DNA of 64,000 nucleotides, from positions 75,359,300 through 75,423,299 of the forward strand of contig NC_134415.1 in the NCBI RefSeq assembly GCF_030867145.1, read 5' to 3'. The notes under the pieces are model-generated. The model did not search any database. It had not been told where the DNA came from and saw only the letters and a program-made list of their open reading frames with translations. This stretch comes from Opisthocomus hoazin (lineage: Eukaryota; Chordata; Aves; Opisthocomiformes; Opisthocomidae). This document shows positions 1 through 13,200 of the stretch, piece by piece (position 1 is the stretch's first letter; every line of letters begins with the position of its first letter). Both the position numbers and the translations under genes were made by a program.

Positions 1-3000
1 AGGTAGGATGTATTAGGTAAAGCACAGAGAAGATTAGCAAGCGAAAAGGCCCCTATGAGATTGTGACTGACCCTGCCTCACAGAGACATCCAGCTTGCAT
101 CTAAATTTTTGATACTTCATGACCACATTCTGCTAAAGTAAATTCTTAAATACGTTGTGTAGTCAGGAGAGCTTTTGAAGGCTGGAAGGTGTGGAAATCT
201 GTTCCAATTTCAAATGCATCTATTCCCTTTCCATCCTCTGAATATGGCAGTTAAGCATTTAATTTCAGAGTACCGGTTCAGTAGTTAACAGAAAGTAAGG
301 CATAAATTAGATGATACCTAAGTAGAACAGACTTTATTCTAGCCCAGACTGTGACAGCTCCAGGCAGGAGTCACAGCATGCCTGTGCTCTGCACACTGTG
401 AATGAATAAAAATAGGTGATGTTAGCGGAGACATACCTAGGACATGGGACACAACAACATCCAACTCTATACGAACAGTATTAAGGTTGTGAAGACAAGA
501 ATTCAAAAAAACAGGCAATACTAAATTTGAAGTTGTCTGTGCAGGTGTGATTCATATCATCTAAACTTGGAAATGAACAGCCTGACACGGCCAGAACAAT
601 AAGCTTTTCACATCCTACAGTAATTCCTGACTGGTTAAATTTTGAGAAAAAGTGAAGTCTTAGTAAACAATGTGTTTTGAAAATCTAAAAAAGAAAGTTT
701 TTATCAGTTGAAATATTTCACTTTTATTACACAGTTTGGTTTTTTTTTTTGTGGGTTTTTTTTTTTAATTTAACCTTTTTGCAATCTATGGTTTTCTAAC
801 GGAAAACTTTTCCTGATAAAAGAATTACTTTCCATTCTAAAGAAGCAAAACCTAGTTGTTTCTAAAGTAGCTAAAGGTGTTGTTTTGGTTTGAGTTTTTT
901 TTTTCTTCACAAAATGTTGTTGAACTCGGAACTCACCCTCCTTCATTAACAGTTTTGATACATTGATATTTTGCGATTTCCTAAAAATTTCCTGGTCCAT
1001 TCCAGCAATGACACAGTATTCAATTACATAATTACATAGTCATTTTTCTATAGGATTCTACCTATACTCAATTCACTGGCACTTTCCAATGGTCAGTTAA
1101 TGACAGTCTACTTGATATTTTGCTAATTTTTACCATTCGGTGTAGCTTTAAAAATCTCGATTTATTCCCATCATCGTTTCTTTCTGTGTCAGATCCAGTC
1201 TGTGCATGACATGTTTATATGTCATTACAAGACTAAAGACTTTATCAAGTCATGATGGGACCAAAGTAAGCCAGCACTGATAACCTATCGCTTCCTGCTC
1301 TTTTAACAGCTGACTTTGCACCCTTATGCTACAACGAAAAGCTTTGGGTGTTTGCATGTAGTGTAATTTACTGGTTTCCTTAAGGGCACCTTCACTCTGA
1401 ATAGTGAAGTTCAGGAAAGAGGTACTTAATCTGGCGCAAATCTAAGCCTGGCGTTAGCTCAGGAAAGGAGTATAGCCAATTAATTAGACTCTATGCCCAA
1501 GCTAAGAGGCCTTACATTTTGGATGGACTTTATCTTGCCTAAATGCATCTGTCTAGAAGCTACAAATCTCATCTAAGCCACTCATCTAGATATCTCTGTA
1601 CTAAGGAGAAGAAACAGACATCTCCAGGGAGTGACAACTCCTATGTTTTAGGCCTATACACCATAGCATGAAGAGGGTCATTTTTTGCCTTTCTCTGTAC
1701 ACTGATGATGTCTGGAGTCTAGGTGACTTTCCATATTTGACTTGGATACAGCATCCCAGACGAGATGTTTTGTTTTCAAACCGCTACAGAAGCACAACAT
1801 ACACTGGACACTAGGCTGTGCTGATCTGGCTGCTTGCTTCTGCTCCTGAGCAGATGGTTTCCTAGCTTAGACATCTTTGCTCTGTGTTCTGTAACACCGT
1901 GGGCACCAGAGGCATGAAAACTAAGGGAATCAAGACATTCCTGTGGCATTACATCAATATCTGTTAAAATCTTTAGCAGGCCTGAAACTTTTAAATACAA
2001 ACATTTCCCTCTGCTGCTTGGAGTTGGGGAAACAGGCTGGAATATAGGTTGTTGTCCTTTTGGTGGAGCAGGCCTGGCACATGTAACATGCAAGGATTTT
2101 AGTTTCAGTGCAAGTCTCTGCTTTGCATGTGCCAGCTAAGCGTGGTCTTTCCCCTGCTGTTAACTTGCTCCAGCTAGGCACATCAATACTTTCACTGCGA
2201 TGACAAATACACATTCTTAACATAAAAAACATTCTTTCACCAAAATTTTAGGTTCTGCCACATAGCAGAGGTCATAGAGAAAAAGCCATTGCTTTATTTG
2301 TTTGCCAGGGACCAAAGCAGTGTTCTTAGAAATGCCCAAGTTATTGACAAGGAAAATATGGATTCAGACTGCCATGAAAAGTTTCATTTTGAATGTTTAA
2401 AATTTGCAAGAACAATTCACTGCAGAAAACATAGTTCTGTAATGGACTTTTAAGGTAGTCTTAACAATATGTATGTTACATTCAGGGGATCTGTAGGCAG
2501 TGGTCAGTTTTTAAAATCAGACTCCTTTAAACCTGTTTATAATAACGTAGTTGGTAAAATCTGGAGCACTGTGGAAAGCAGGGCAATTCAGCGCAGGCAG
2601 AGCTTTGGCCATAGGTCTCAGAACCAGCCTGTTTTGCTCAGCACACTCTCTCCCCAAGCCTTACCCATTTCCCCACCAGCTGCCCTATTCCCTCTTGTGG
2701 CTTCCCCCCATTCTTCCCTTTCCATAGGCTTAGCACAGCTATTGTCGCCACAGACCCACTGCTGGATCTGCATTGGGATGGGAAACCAGAGCAACTGTTT
2801 TCATGCTTCCATTCAATGTTTTCATGCTTCAGTTTTCGAAACTCCTCCTTAACTTCTTCTCAGACTTCTTTATTGATTTTCACACAGGGAATGCCCATCA
2901 GGAAACAGTATAGCTTGAATTTTGTTCATCTAAGTATCATCCTTTCTTTCAAATGCATTTTAAAAGACTAAACACTTGATAAGGTCTTTACATGTCTCTA

Positions 3001-6000
3001 TAATGCACATGCTTATTTCCCCATATATTCATAGACTGTCTGTAGGTTATCTGCCTCTTTCCCCATCTACGGTCTTTACAAGCCCATTAAAACCCTGTGC
3101 TGCATACCTGACTGAAGGCCTAGAGTCCTAGTGATGCTTTAATTTGCTGGATTATCTGATTAGGACACATGCATGTCAGTTTTCTGTAGCTTTCCAACCT
3201 CAAATCAATTCAGCTGTTTTTCTGCTGGCGATGCAAATCTCATGGAGTGGAGTTCAGTGAAATGTGGGTTCCCAAAGTGCAGTTGATTGAAGCATGAACT
3301 GGCAATTCAGGTGCTAGTCAGACCTCCAGACTGAAATGAGTGCTCCCTCACAACCCTGTCGTGAACAGTTTGGGGCATGGAATATGTCTCAGTCTGTGAT
3401 CTGCACAATCACTGCAGAATAAGTAAGCAATTTTTAAAATAACCATAAATTTACGTTCAGTTTTAGCTGGGACTAAATGAAGTACTTCTTATGTTTGTAG
3501 CAGTAGTAGAAAGTTGACAGCCAAAACAAATAATCCAAAAGACTTTTGCACGATGGATTGTCACGGACAACATTTTCCAAAAATGTTACACGGTCATTGG
3601 CCTTTATGTGTAATGAAACTCCTGTCATGAGTCTCACGCCAAGAAATGCTTGCTCTCACCAGGAGACTTGGTTCCAAAAGAAAGAGCCAAATGTCAAGCA
3701 AAGTGGAATGACAGGCCTCAAAATAACTATGATACTTCGCCCTACATGGAATCACACATCTTCCAATATCTGTTGAGCCTTACCTACCTGTAGTTAGCCA
3801 CACCTTTAGCAGGTCCGTACATGCTGTCGGTGCTATTTCATAGGTGGCAGAGCTGGAAAACTTCAGATTTTCTCATCAACATTAACGCTGGTGCGGTATG
3901 ACACGCAGATTGCAAGTGCGGGTGAACTAATACAGACAGTATGTCAGTGGTCTGGACAGAGCGCCAGCGGGATAGCATGGGGATGGCAAAAGGGACATCA
4001 GCTTTGTTATTGCAAGAGTGTTATTGCCTCTTCTCTAAAGGAGGCATCAAGTGGCAATAAATACGCCTGAGCAATACCAGCAGCTCCTGGCATCGCTGCT
4101 TTGGAAGGGAGGGAAGCAAACTCACGAGGAGGAACGGGGCTACCAGTTTAGAATTTTTCCTTCTTGCTCTTACAGGCTTTTTCCAGGACATTGATCATGG
4201 GCATTAAGTAGCATTAACAATATTTTTTTGAGCAAGGGAAGCACTATGCCACTGGACGACTGAGACACCAGTGGGTTTTGAATCCAATGGGAATTGAGTG
4301 AGCAGAGGCTCTGTCACCAGTGTCCCCATTCATTGCCGAAAGGCAGGCTGTTCTTCCCCCAGTTTCCAGAAGTGCAAATGAAATGTCATGAATCAACGTG
4401 CTAACAGGATGGCCACGCATTGCTGTATAAATAACCAGTCCATCTATTTTCAGACATAACTTTTTACATTTGTACGTACAAGACAGCACTATATTTTTTT
4501 CAGGTCCCAAGCGTGGCCCTTTATGGGTGCAAACACCTGTTTGTTTTGGCAAACGTCTTTGCCCACACCAGACAACTGGGCATTAAGCAGCTGGAGTGGC
4601 CCCTTGCCTTTATGACCCAGGAGGACTATTCTTATCAGTGCTGCTCCCCACAATCCCTTTTGGACCTAAAGGAAAAAACGTCTAATTGCTGTGCCGGAGC
4701 ACCACACTCTTACTGCTAGGAGTGGCTCCTCTGGTGACAAGAGATGCAGGGCAGTTGCAGCGAGCCCGAGGAAATACAGGCAAAGACTAAAGACTGAAAG
4801 AAAACACATTTGGCCTCAAAACCATCATTTTTAAATCCCTAAGATGGAGATGTTTCTTGAAAAACGTGGGAAGGTAAAGCAGTCAGACTTTTGTAATGTT
4901 TCCTTTTTTCACTTTTCTTTCCAAAGCCGATCACTTTGTGCATTTACTTTTTTTAGCAATTAAAGTACTTGCTAAAAATGTCACTTGTTTTTTCTAAATT
5001 TCTGTGCAAAACTTTTCATTGAGGGAATTTTATATTAAATCTAGAATCAGTGATTTCACCATTAATTATGTGTCTGTCCTCTCTGCTGGCTGAGTGGTAC
5101 TGGTTTGCTGTTCCCTGTGTAAAAGCCATCAGTTTATTTTCCCAAACCCAGCTACCTTTTAAAAACTATTCTGCACACCTCTCTGGACTTAAAGTAATCA
5201 CTTGGACAAACGGAAGCTTCTCTAAAGCAGATGTGTTGATAAGAGACATTTTTAAAACCTTGTATCTAGTCTCCTTTGTATTTTTCTGAAATTCAGTAAT
5301 CCTCTTCCCCACTTAGTTTAGTGAGTGGCTGACCCAAAGCCGGCAGAGGTCAGAGAAAAAGCTTCTCCCAAAACAGTGAGTGGTTACAACAGTGCAGGAA
5401 AGGGAGACTTGGTGGTGTGATCGTTTCTTATTTGTCCCCCAGACAAATGCTGTTCGATTCCAGAGAGTGCACGTGAGCCATATGACACCACAAGGAAAGT
5501 CATGCAAATACTTTGCCTTGGACTGAGGAAAAGAAATCAGATGTTACAGTGCTATAAGAGCTGCCATTTTTGTAGTGTGGGTGTACAGATATAAGCAACT
5601 AAAACTTAGGCACTGTGTTTATGCTGGCTGTCCAGGCGGTTTGACAGTCACCAGAGAGTTGTAGACACCTTCTGGGGATGTTATTGTGTCAAGGTAAGGA
5701 TGTGAAATAGGCATCTCCATAAAGCGACTCATTCCTCCTTTCTCTCTCCATCGACTGTAAAGGCAGCCTAGGCAAGGAGCTTAAACTGGACACATAAGAT
5801 CTGGGTGATTAAAACTTGGTGAAATGTATGCTGCTTTGCGACCTGGAGAAAGGGGCTGCTTTCCTGATTATATAGCCTTATAGTATTGCAGCAAATGTGG
5901 AACTGGCCTTTTTTGGTGCTCTTATATTATATATTATAATAAACAAGATAATAAACAGGTTTATATCTGTATTTCCCAAGACAGCTTCTGGCACAGAGAG

Positions 6001-9000
6001 TTTTAAGTCCACAGATCTCTGAAAAATCTATTAAAATTAAAAGAAAGACAGGCAGTCAATGCTTCAAGCAGTTTAGTGCAATGGAAATGCAGTATGAGCA
6101 AAATTCTCACTTCTAGCACCTTTAGTGTCTGACAGAATAGCAAAGCTCAGTGAGTCACCCTCAAACCATGCAAGATCATATGCTTCATTAGACAGGAAAC
6201 ACAGATATATCTCCACTGATATATAATACAGAGTGGAGTATTAAAACGGATATATGTTTGTTCTATTTATATTCTTACTGTCAAAGTGCAGAAACTGAAA
6301 CACAGCACCTCCAGCTCCAGGTGGCCACCAGGTTCCCTACACAGGAACTATCTCCTTGAGCTAACCAACATAGCTGAGGTGGGGAAGTCAGGCTTCAATA
6401 GCCTCCTTTTTCACCCTTAACAAAGATACATCATCAAGCACTTCTGACTGTGTGCACTGTGGGGTACATCTTTCAGCCATGCCAGCAAGATAGGCAGTCT
6501 GTTGTTTACTGCCACGTACATTGTGTGGCAGGGGCAAAAGGCAGAGTATGTACGAGAAAAACAGGAGGATAGTTGTGGGGAGGGAGTAAATGTGACTGCA
6601 CTTCTAAACACCTTACCATAGTGAAGGTGCTAAGCATCATATGGGATTATGTTACCCAGAATTAGTAACATCTCAGGCTGGCCACTTGGTGTAAATCAGT
6701 GGCATCCCACTGGTTTCTGTGGAGCTTTGTTAATTTGCACTAGCTGAGGATCTGGCCCTGAGACAGCTGTAATAGGAGGTCAGCATCTCTAGATCAGTTT
6801 GTTCAGTCTCTACCAATCAGCTTTTCTACTGACATTTTTTTTTCTTCTTATATGTCATCACCTTCTGAACTTCAACGTGAAAAAACCCATCTGCTTGTCA
6901 AGACATCACAAAAATTTGCACCCTTCCAGGCAGCGCTTCAAAACACATTGTGAGCCCACACAGCCTATCAAGCAGGCAAGGAGAGATGCTCTGCGATCGC
7001 GAGGGGGGATACATGACCCAGCTCAGCACCGCAGCTGCCCTGCGGCAGGAAGCAGCCACCTGAGATGCTGAGACCAGGAAGGGGGAAGCACAGATTTTAT
7101 CGGGTTAGGACCAGTCTCCTCAGAGGAGGCTAAGCAAGCAAACTCCATCCCTCATTAGTATGAGTCAGGCGATTGCAGTTTCTTGTGTCAGTTAATGTGG
7201 GGCTCTCTAGGGGAAGCTTCTGCCTGACCCTGGAGAGATGCATTGTAATTAATTTACCTGCAGTCTGGCTCAGACCTTGTGCTTCGAGCACACCACTATG
7301 AGGAAAAGTGGTGACGCAAGGTCAAAGCTACACGCATTTAGGACCCGAGACAGATATCTCTGCAAGTACAGTGCTGAGCTTTGAACATGCCATTTCAGTC
7401 ATTGGAAGCAGTCTACCTGAGAGAGCACAGAGCTCAGTGGGAACCCACTTCTCAGCAGAGAACTTCTCAGCCTGCACAAAGCTCTGGACTGCCAGAGCTA
7501 GCCTGCCTCATGCCCTGAGGTAGGCTGTTTAAAGCAAACGGGGGTAACTCTACACTATGCAGCAGCCCACGGCATAGACAACCTCTCAGGATTTAAGCGT
7601 TTGGAGCTGACTCCCCAGCACGACTTCAGATTCCATGAAGGTGTTCCTTGGACGTCTCCTCTCGGGGTGTTTTGTTGGCTCAGCCAGGCTTTGCTTGTGA
7701 AATCTGAGGGGATCACATCACATGGTTTATCCTGCATTTACTCACGTATAACCCAGCATGACTATACATCAATCAACTAATTTTAGCAATGTTAAAACTG
7801 AAAGGAAAAGAATGATATCTCATGAATATACTGATCTGCCTCCCCACTCCAGCTTCTCTCTATCTTCCTTCAAATTCTTAATGTTTTTTGGAAGGCGCTT
7901 CCAAAGATTGTTCAGAATTCTCTGTAGTGGCTTGTGGCTTCCCAGGGTGTTGGTGGTGATTCTAGCTCTCATATTTTGGGGGGAATTTTACAACACATAA
8001 TTTTTTTTCCTCAGTTTCTCATTTTAAGTATCTTCCATCTCCATCCATCATATAACAGTGAGCAAAAATTGTTTGCTTGCTTTGCTGGCTTACATGAGAG
8101 GCAAGCATTGTACTACATAACTTGACATCTTTCCATAGATTTTTTGGCTTCTGTGGCAGAATGGTGCTAAGCTTTCCTAGGTGCCGAACACTGCGCTAAG
8201 AGATGATACAACAGCGAAGGAAAGGGCACCTGCAGTCAAAAATCTCACTGTGAAAGTGACAATGTAGCTTATATGTGTCATGTCATAGGAGAAAGGACAT
8301 CAATGTTATATTCTTCCTCTGTCTTTGGATAGGGTAAGAATACTCTGCAAAAATAGTCTTTCTTGCATGTTTTGTCCCCAAAGCTCAAGAATTAAAATGA
8401 AGGCAAGGTGTTTGATTTTTTTAAGCTCTTTTTCTCTATAATGAGAAATGCAGTGGGGCATAGGCTGAAAAAGGATTATAATATGTTATATATTCTGTAG
8501 TTCTTCAGACCTGTTGGGGAAAGAATTAGTAATGTATCTATATATCTGGTAAAAATATCTCAGTGACCTCATACTCACATTTGTGTAAACATCACCTCAT
8601 CAGTTCCAGATACTTATACAGGAAACAAATCTGAATGCTCCTCTAGTGTTCTATACTTAGGCAGGTCAGCCGGCATATGTCTGGTCTGTAAATACACAGT
8701 TTTACTCCGGTCCTTATTTTAAGGTTTCTCTCTTGAGAGTTTGCTGCAAACACGCCCCCAGCATTTCCCAGTGCGCCTTTTCCAAAGCAACTTGCCCCTG
8801 AGGGTTTCCATTAAAAGCTTTATTAAACAAAAAACAAATACAAAGAAGAGCCTGTACTGGTTGGTAAAGGCTTGGTCAGGATTGAATTACTAAATATTGC
8901 CATAATAGTCTCCAACTGACAAAGTGAGTATCAAATGATTTTTCGTAGCTGTCAGTCACTGTGGTATGTGACCACAGCTTGCTCTATGTCCCACCCCTAT

Positions 9001-9874
9001 CTTGCTAACAGGTTTCTAAAAATCAAAATTCTCCTTCAGACTTCTTGTGATAATCTTTCCTAATGGACTCCAGCATCTGGAACAAACTTCTGACTTTGTA
9101 GCTTGGGGCTGTGTGTGACTGAAGCGGCACAATAAATTGTATGTTGCCCGGTGCAAGAGCACAATGCTTGTGATTCTTTTGAACAGAAAACTGTGAATGC
9201 CATGTGCTTCATTTTCTAGTAATGAAGTAAAATAAGGAGGGAGTGCAATGAAAGAAGGTACTTGTTACAAAAATAAATGCACATAATAACAACAATTGTA
9301 ATTTGAGCCTTTAGTTAATACTTTTTACATTTACTAAAAGATATATCACCTGCAATAGATTTCAGGCATCTCTGTTTATGTGAACAGCATCAAATTAGGC
9401 AAAAATACAAAATTTTCAGAGATGGGAAAAGCACACTGGATTGCCAAGTTTAAGCTTCTAGAAAGACAGAACATTACATGTTCTCTAGAGAGACAGTATA
9501 TAACGATTTAGTAGGTAGAAAACTATTGGTGTTACAGGACTCTTTAGCAGTATTGTTAGCAGGGTTACACAAAGGTACAGATTAAAATTACCATGACTTT
9601 ATGTAGGCTATCTTTACTACTCAGAGAAGAAAGTCATGTATTCATAAGGGTATTGCTGCCTGTGGGGGTATGAATGGTGATGGCCAGCCTTCCCTAAGTG
9701 ATTTGCTTAAAGCTATAATCCACACAGGCAATAGCAGAAAATAAATTTGAATCATCAGTCACTCTTGATGAGGTCACTAGACCAACTTTCTCCAACAGGT
9801 GTCTGATTTTGTTTGCTTTCTAATGCTACTTGTATATCACTGGGCTGTTGTCTTGTCTTTTCTTTTAAATGCAG
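1..9874 (+). other. ROS1: Probable last intron of ROS1 (no exon seen)
   Basis: This stretch precedes the ROS1 terminal exon on the same strand and ends in a good acceptor: a pyrimidine-rich run followed by AAATGCAG at 9867-9874. I looked on the plus strand for the preceding ROS1 exon (end of the kinase domain, NRPTF-type motif) and did not find it, so the last intron probably starts before the window. As I recall, the human last intron is also long, about 12 kb. The sequence is AT-rich and without long reading frames. It contains T-runs near 739-766 and a short direct repeat of TGTTTTCATGCTTC at 2796 and 2817. The intron assignment is inference. Confidence 0.6.
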
Positions 9875-10020
9875 ATAGTGATGTTCCATGTGCCGATTCA
9901 GACAGTATTCTTTCAGCCACGCTAATGGAAACAAGGAATCAAGAGGGTTTAAATTATTTGGTATTAGTCAAAGAAGGCAACCAAGATCAAGGAAACATCA
10001 ATTCTGCTGAACATAGTTAA
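9875..10020 (+). CDS. ROS1: ROS1 receptor tyrosine kinase, terminal coding exon (C-terminal tail)
   Basis: ROS1 is an orphan-type receptor tyrosine kinase of the plasma membrane with a large fibronectin-repeat ectodomain. This exon encodes only the last 47 residues of the cytoplasmic tail after the kinase domain. The exon begins after AAATGCAG in phase 1 (codon G|AT for Asp) and reads SDVPCADSDSIL, then LMETRNQEGLNYLVLVKEG, ending AEHS-stop. The block LMETxNxEGLNYxVL is the conserved ROS1 tail, whose tyrosine in EGLNY is known as an autophosphorylation and SH2-docking site. Mammalian ROS1 continues about 60-70 residues further and has a second EGLNY; here the frame stops soon after the first. 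The gene runs plus strand and converges on VGLL2. The upstream exons lie outside the window. Recognition is by eye from protein similarity. Confidence 0.9.
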
Positions 10021-10280
10021 GTCTCTAAGAAGACAAAAAGCTCTACCAAAGAAGACATAAACCAAGGAAAATATTCTGCATGTTGTCATTCTTACAGAGA
10101 TGTCTCAAAAATAACAAGTCTGTGAGACACTAAAACTACTAGAAAATATCATATGGTACCGAATGATGTGTGGCAGAATAAGACAACAACTACATATCTT
10201 TTGTTTTTCTACGTATCATGGTTTGGGTGCTTCCCTGGAGATAGTTTAAGGGAATAAAACATGTAATCAGACAGCAAGTG
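10021..10280 (+). other. ROS1: ROS1 3' UTR
   Basis: This AT-rich stretch follows the ROS1 stop codon (10018-10020) up to the first canonical polyadenylation signal. No other reading frame is evident. The end is estimated as 15-25 nt past AATAAA at 10253-10258, giving a 3' UTR of about 250 nt. Confidence 0.6.
10253..10258 (+). terminator. ROS1: Polyadenylation signal AATAAA for ROS1
   Basis: A canonical AATAAA lies 233 nt after the ROS1 stop codon. A GU-rich stretch (TGTGATGTTGATT, about 10287-10299) follows at the distance expected of a downstream element. Cleavage would fall around 10270-10285. Confidence 0.6.
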
Positions 10281-13200
10281 ATTTTACTGTGATGTTGATT
10301 AACTTTATGCAATCACGTATGCCTCAGACAGTCCTTCCAAAAAGAAAGTACTGGTATACAGTCTCAAAGAAGGGACCAGCTTGCTCATGAAAAGAAAAAG
10401 CAGCTTCATTGTGCACAAACAAGATTTTACAAATTTAAATCTAACATCAATTCTGGTTGTATTTTTATGAACTCCAACTCAGAATGCAACTGAAGAAGGG
10501 TGACTGGGTTGTCCACTGCTGGGGATGGTCTATTTTACTATCTAATTGAAACAAATGCTTGCAATCATCCTGAATGTTAAGTTGCACATTGATGGATCTG
10601 TGAATCTAGGCAAGCCTGTTTTCTTACATTTCTTTTCCTTTCTCTTTTTAATGTTGATCATCTTCGCTTATTTCTTATCAGACTGGGGAAAGGGAATTTT
10701 TCCTTGATGTGTTTGGCGATCAAGTCAAAATATGTAATAAAACAACATATAAGTTATTACTGAATAAAAGACAGCAATAAGCTTTTTGGAACATTTAGTC
10801 AAGAATAATAGTTTGCAAATTATGCAGCGCTGTTCACTGACATCTGTCAGGCAGCTGACATGTTCTGATTTTATGCAAATATTTGATAATGGGGGACACT
10901 GAAGAGTAGTAAAGGCATTATCTGATGTCAGAATGCAAACATTTTTAAGATGCAGCTCCACTGCAATCAAGCTTCAAAAGTTTCTTAAATGTAGATCTAA
11001 CATAGATGAACAAGAATTTTGGGTTTTGACCATTTTACTCAAACGAAGTAGAAATTGAGAGCTTTTGAATTGGGATTCTTCAAAGGCCCTGACAAAGCCT
11101 ATTCAAGAAGTCTAAAATTCTATAAATATTTTTTCTTCATCTACAAATTAGTGTACAAGCCAGATTTGCTAATAACTAATAACAGCACTTCAGTTTTTTT
11201 CTCCTAAGCTATGCTCACCAGACCATGAGTGACAGGTAAATGAATAAATACTGTATAATGTTTCCTTCCTCTTCAAGTGCTGCTTGATTGATTGTACAAC
11301 ATTCCTTCCATTTCAATAACTTAAACATGGGTAATGTTTACTAACCAGTAGCACGTACTGAAGATCCCAGTTCTGTAGTCACCGCACCTGGATGACTTCA
11401 CATGCGTTTGTAATTCCACTTAACTCAAGAGGACTGCTCAGTCAGCAAGCCACAAACAAAGGATTTGAAAACCAACAAGACTTCATATGATATATTGTTT
11501 TTTTTAGCAGGAGAAGCCTTCGATCCTGCCAAAATTCTGTGCAGGCAACATATTTCACAGGCCTCGTGGCTGTGCCAGTGATGTGATAAGCCAGGTTGAT
11601 TTAGTTCCATGTAGTTCTGAGTTGGAAAAGAACCATGCAAGAGCCTATCCAGCATGGGTAAACTGGGTCAGTGGGCAAGGTGAGCATCAGCGACAGACAG
11701 CAACCAGAAGTAAGCCCCTTGAGGTCTTGAAGTAGTCGCAGATACCCAAAGTGGCACAGAAAGAACAGAGGGGAAGATAAGTTTTGCTTTGTCCATGTTT
11801 TGTAAGTGTGCAAGACAAGACTAGTTTTAATGGAGGATTTATCACAGCATGATGAGGAAGAAAGTGTCAAGCTTAATGCATTGCCAATACATAAAGGCTC
11901 AGGATGTTTGTTGACCAGTGATCTATGCTTTTTGCACCTGATAGTATGAAAAATGGATTGGACTGGATAAAACAGAAATCTCTCAATCCAAATCTAAGGA
12001 TTCTGATCTACCACTTGCTGAATTCAGTGGAAGACACAATACTTCTCCTTCCCTGCACATGCAGTGGTCTGAGGTATACTTGGTGATACAACTTGTCAGC
12101 TCTGAGCACGGCCTTACCCATCACTCCGTCCTCCCAGCCTCATTTCCCTGCCTCAGAGGAGTGAGTATGCAAACACAACTATCCCACCGAGTGATGGTAA
12201 AGCTGAATTTGATGCGTGCAAACTTGTGTCACTTGCATCCATCCGTAATGCTACTTGCAAAGAGTTTCTTAAACCCTCACGTTTCTGTATCACCCTTTTC
12301 TTCACACATATTCATCATTTCACCTTTCTTATCTCATTGAAGTGATGCTTCCTCTTTTCATTCAAGCTCTTCATGATGATTCATGCTTTACTCATCAACT
12401 CATATTCACTATCAGGAGGACACCTCTTGCCTTCAAGCAGCCAGCCCCTGATGGCAATTTCCATAGTTACTTTTGGAGACAGTATGGGGGACAGACAAAT
12501 AAGAGGTGACGAGAATGAAAGACCTTTTTAGCACAGTCTCTCTTGGGCAGGGAAATGGGCACTACCTAGTCTGTGTTTGTCTCTGACAGTTGGCACCTCC
12601 TCCTGTGCCAGATCAAGGGAAGGAGTCAAGCAAACCTTGAGATCAAGCATCCTGACCTTCAAGGCTACAGGTTTACAAATAAGTGTAAATATGTATTTAG
12701 GGGAGAAAAGAATCCTGACAAACAAGAAAGGTTAAATGTGAGATAAGGTGAAGCAGTTGTTGTGACCACGCTTGTGGATATACTGCTGAGAGACTCCTCC
12801 TCAAGGCAATATTGTGCATCTTTACCTTCTTTGTTTAAGGTGTACAGTGAGACTGAGTCTAGGGTATAATATCTATGTAGTAAACAGAATTCTTTCTGGA
12901 TTCCCTTGTAAGCCTAGATAAGAGGAGAAAGCCGAGTCCCTCTGCAAGAGCTGGAGGAACCAGAAAGTCATGTTTGAAGCCTGAATCAGAAATGCATAGC
13001 GGTTCCTGTCAGCAATTCCAAAAGCTTCTTAACAAAAGCATCATTCTCAGGCTAGTATAAAGCAGATGGACCCAATCTTCACCTGCTGTAAATCAGGTTA
13101 AATACGTTAAGCTATGCTGTTGTACAGCAGTGGAGAAGCTGTCTCCAAGTCTTCAGCTTCTGAAGACTTGTCCTGAGACAGGTAGACCTACGCTCAGCCA

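Noticed and set aside
1..9800. Search for the penultimate ROS1 exon (end of the kinase domain)
   Set aside because: No plus-strand segment with the expected kinase C-lobe motifs and splice sites was found. It is probably upstream of the window.
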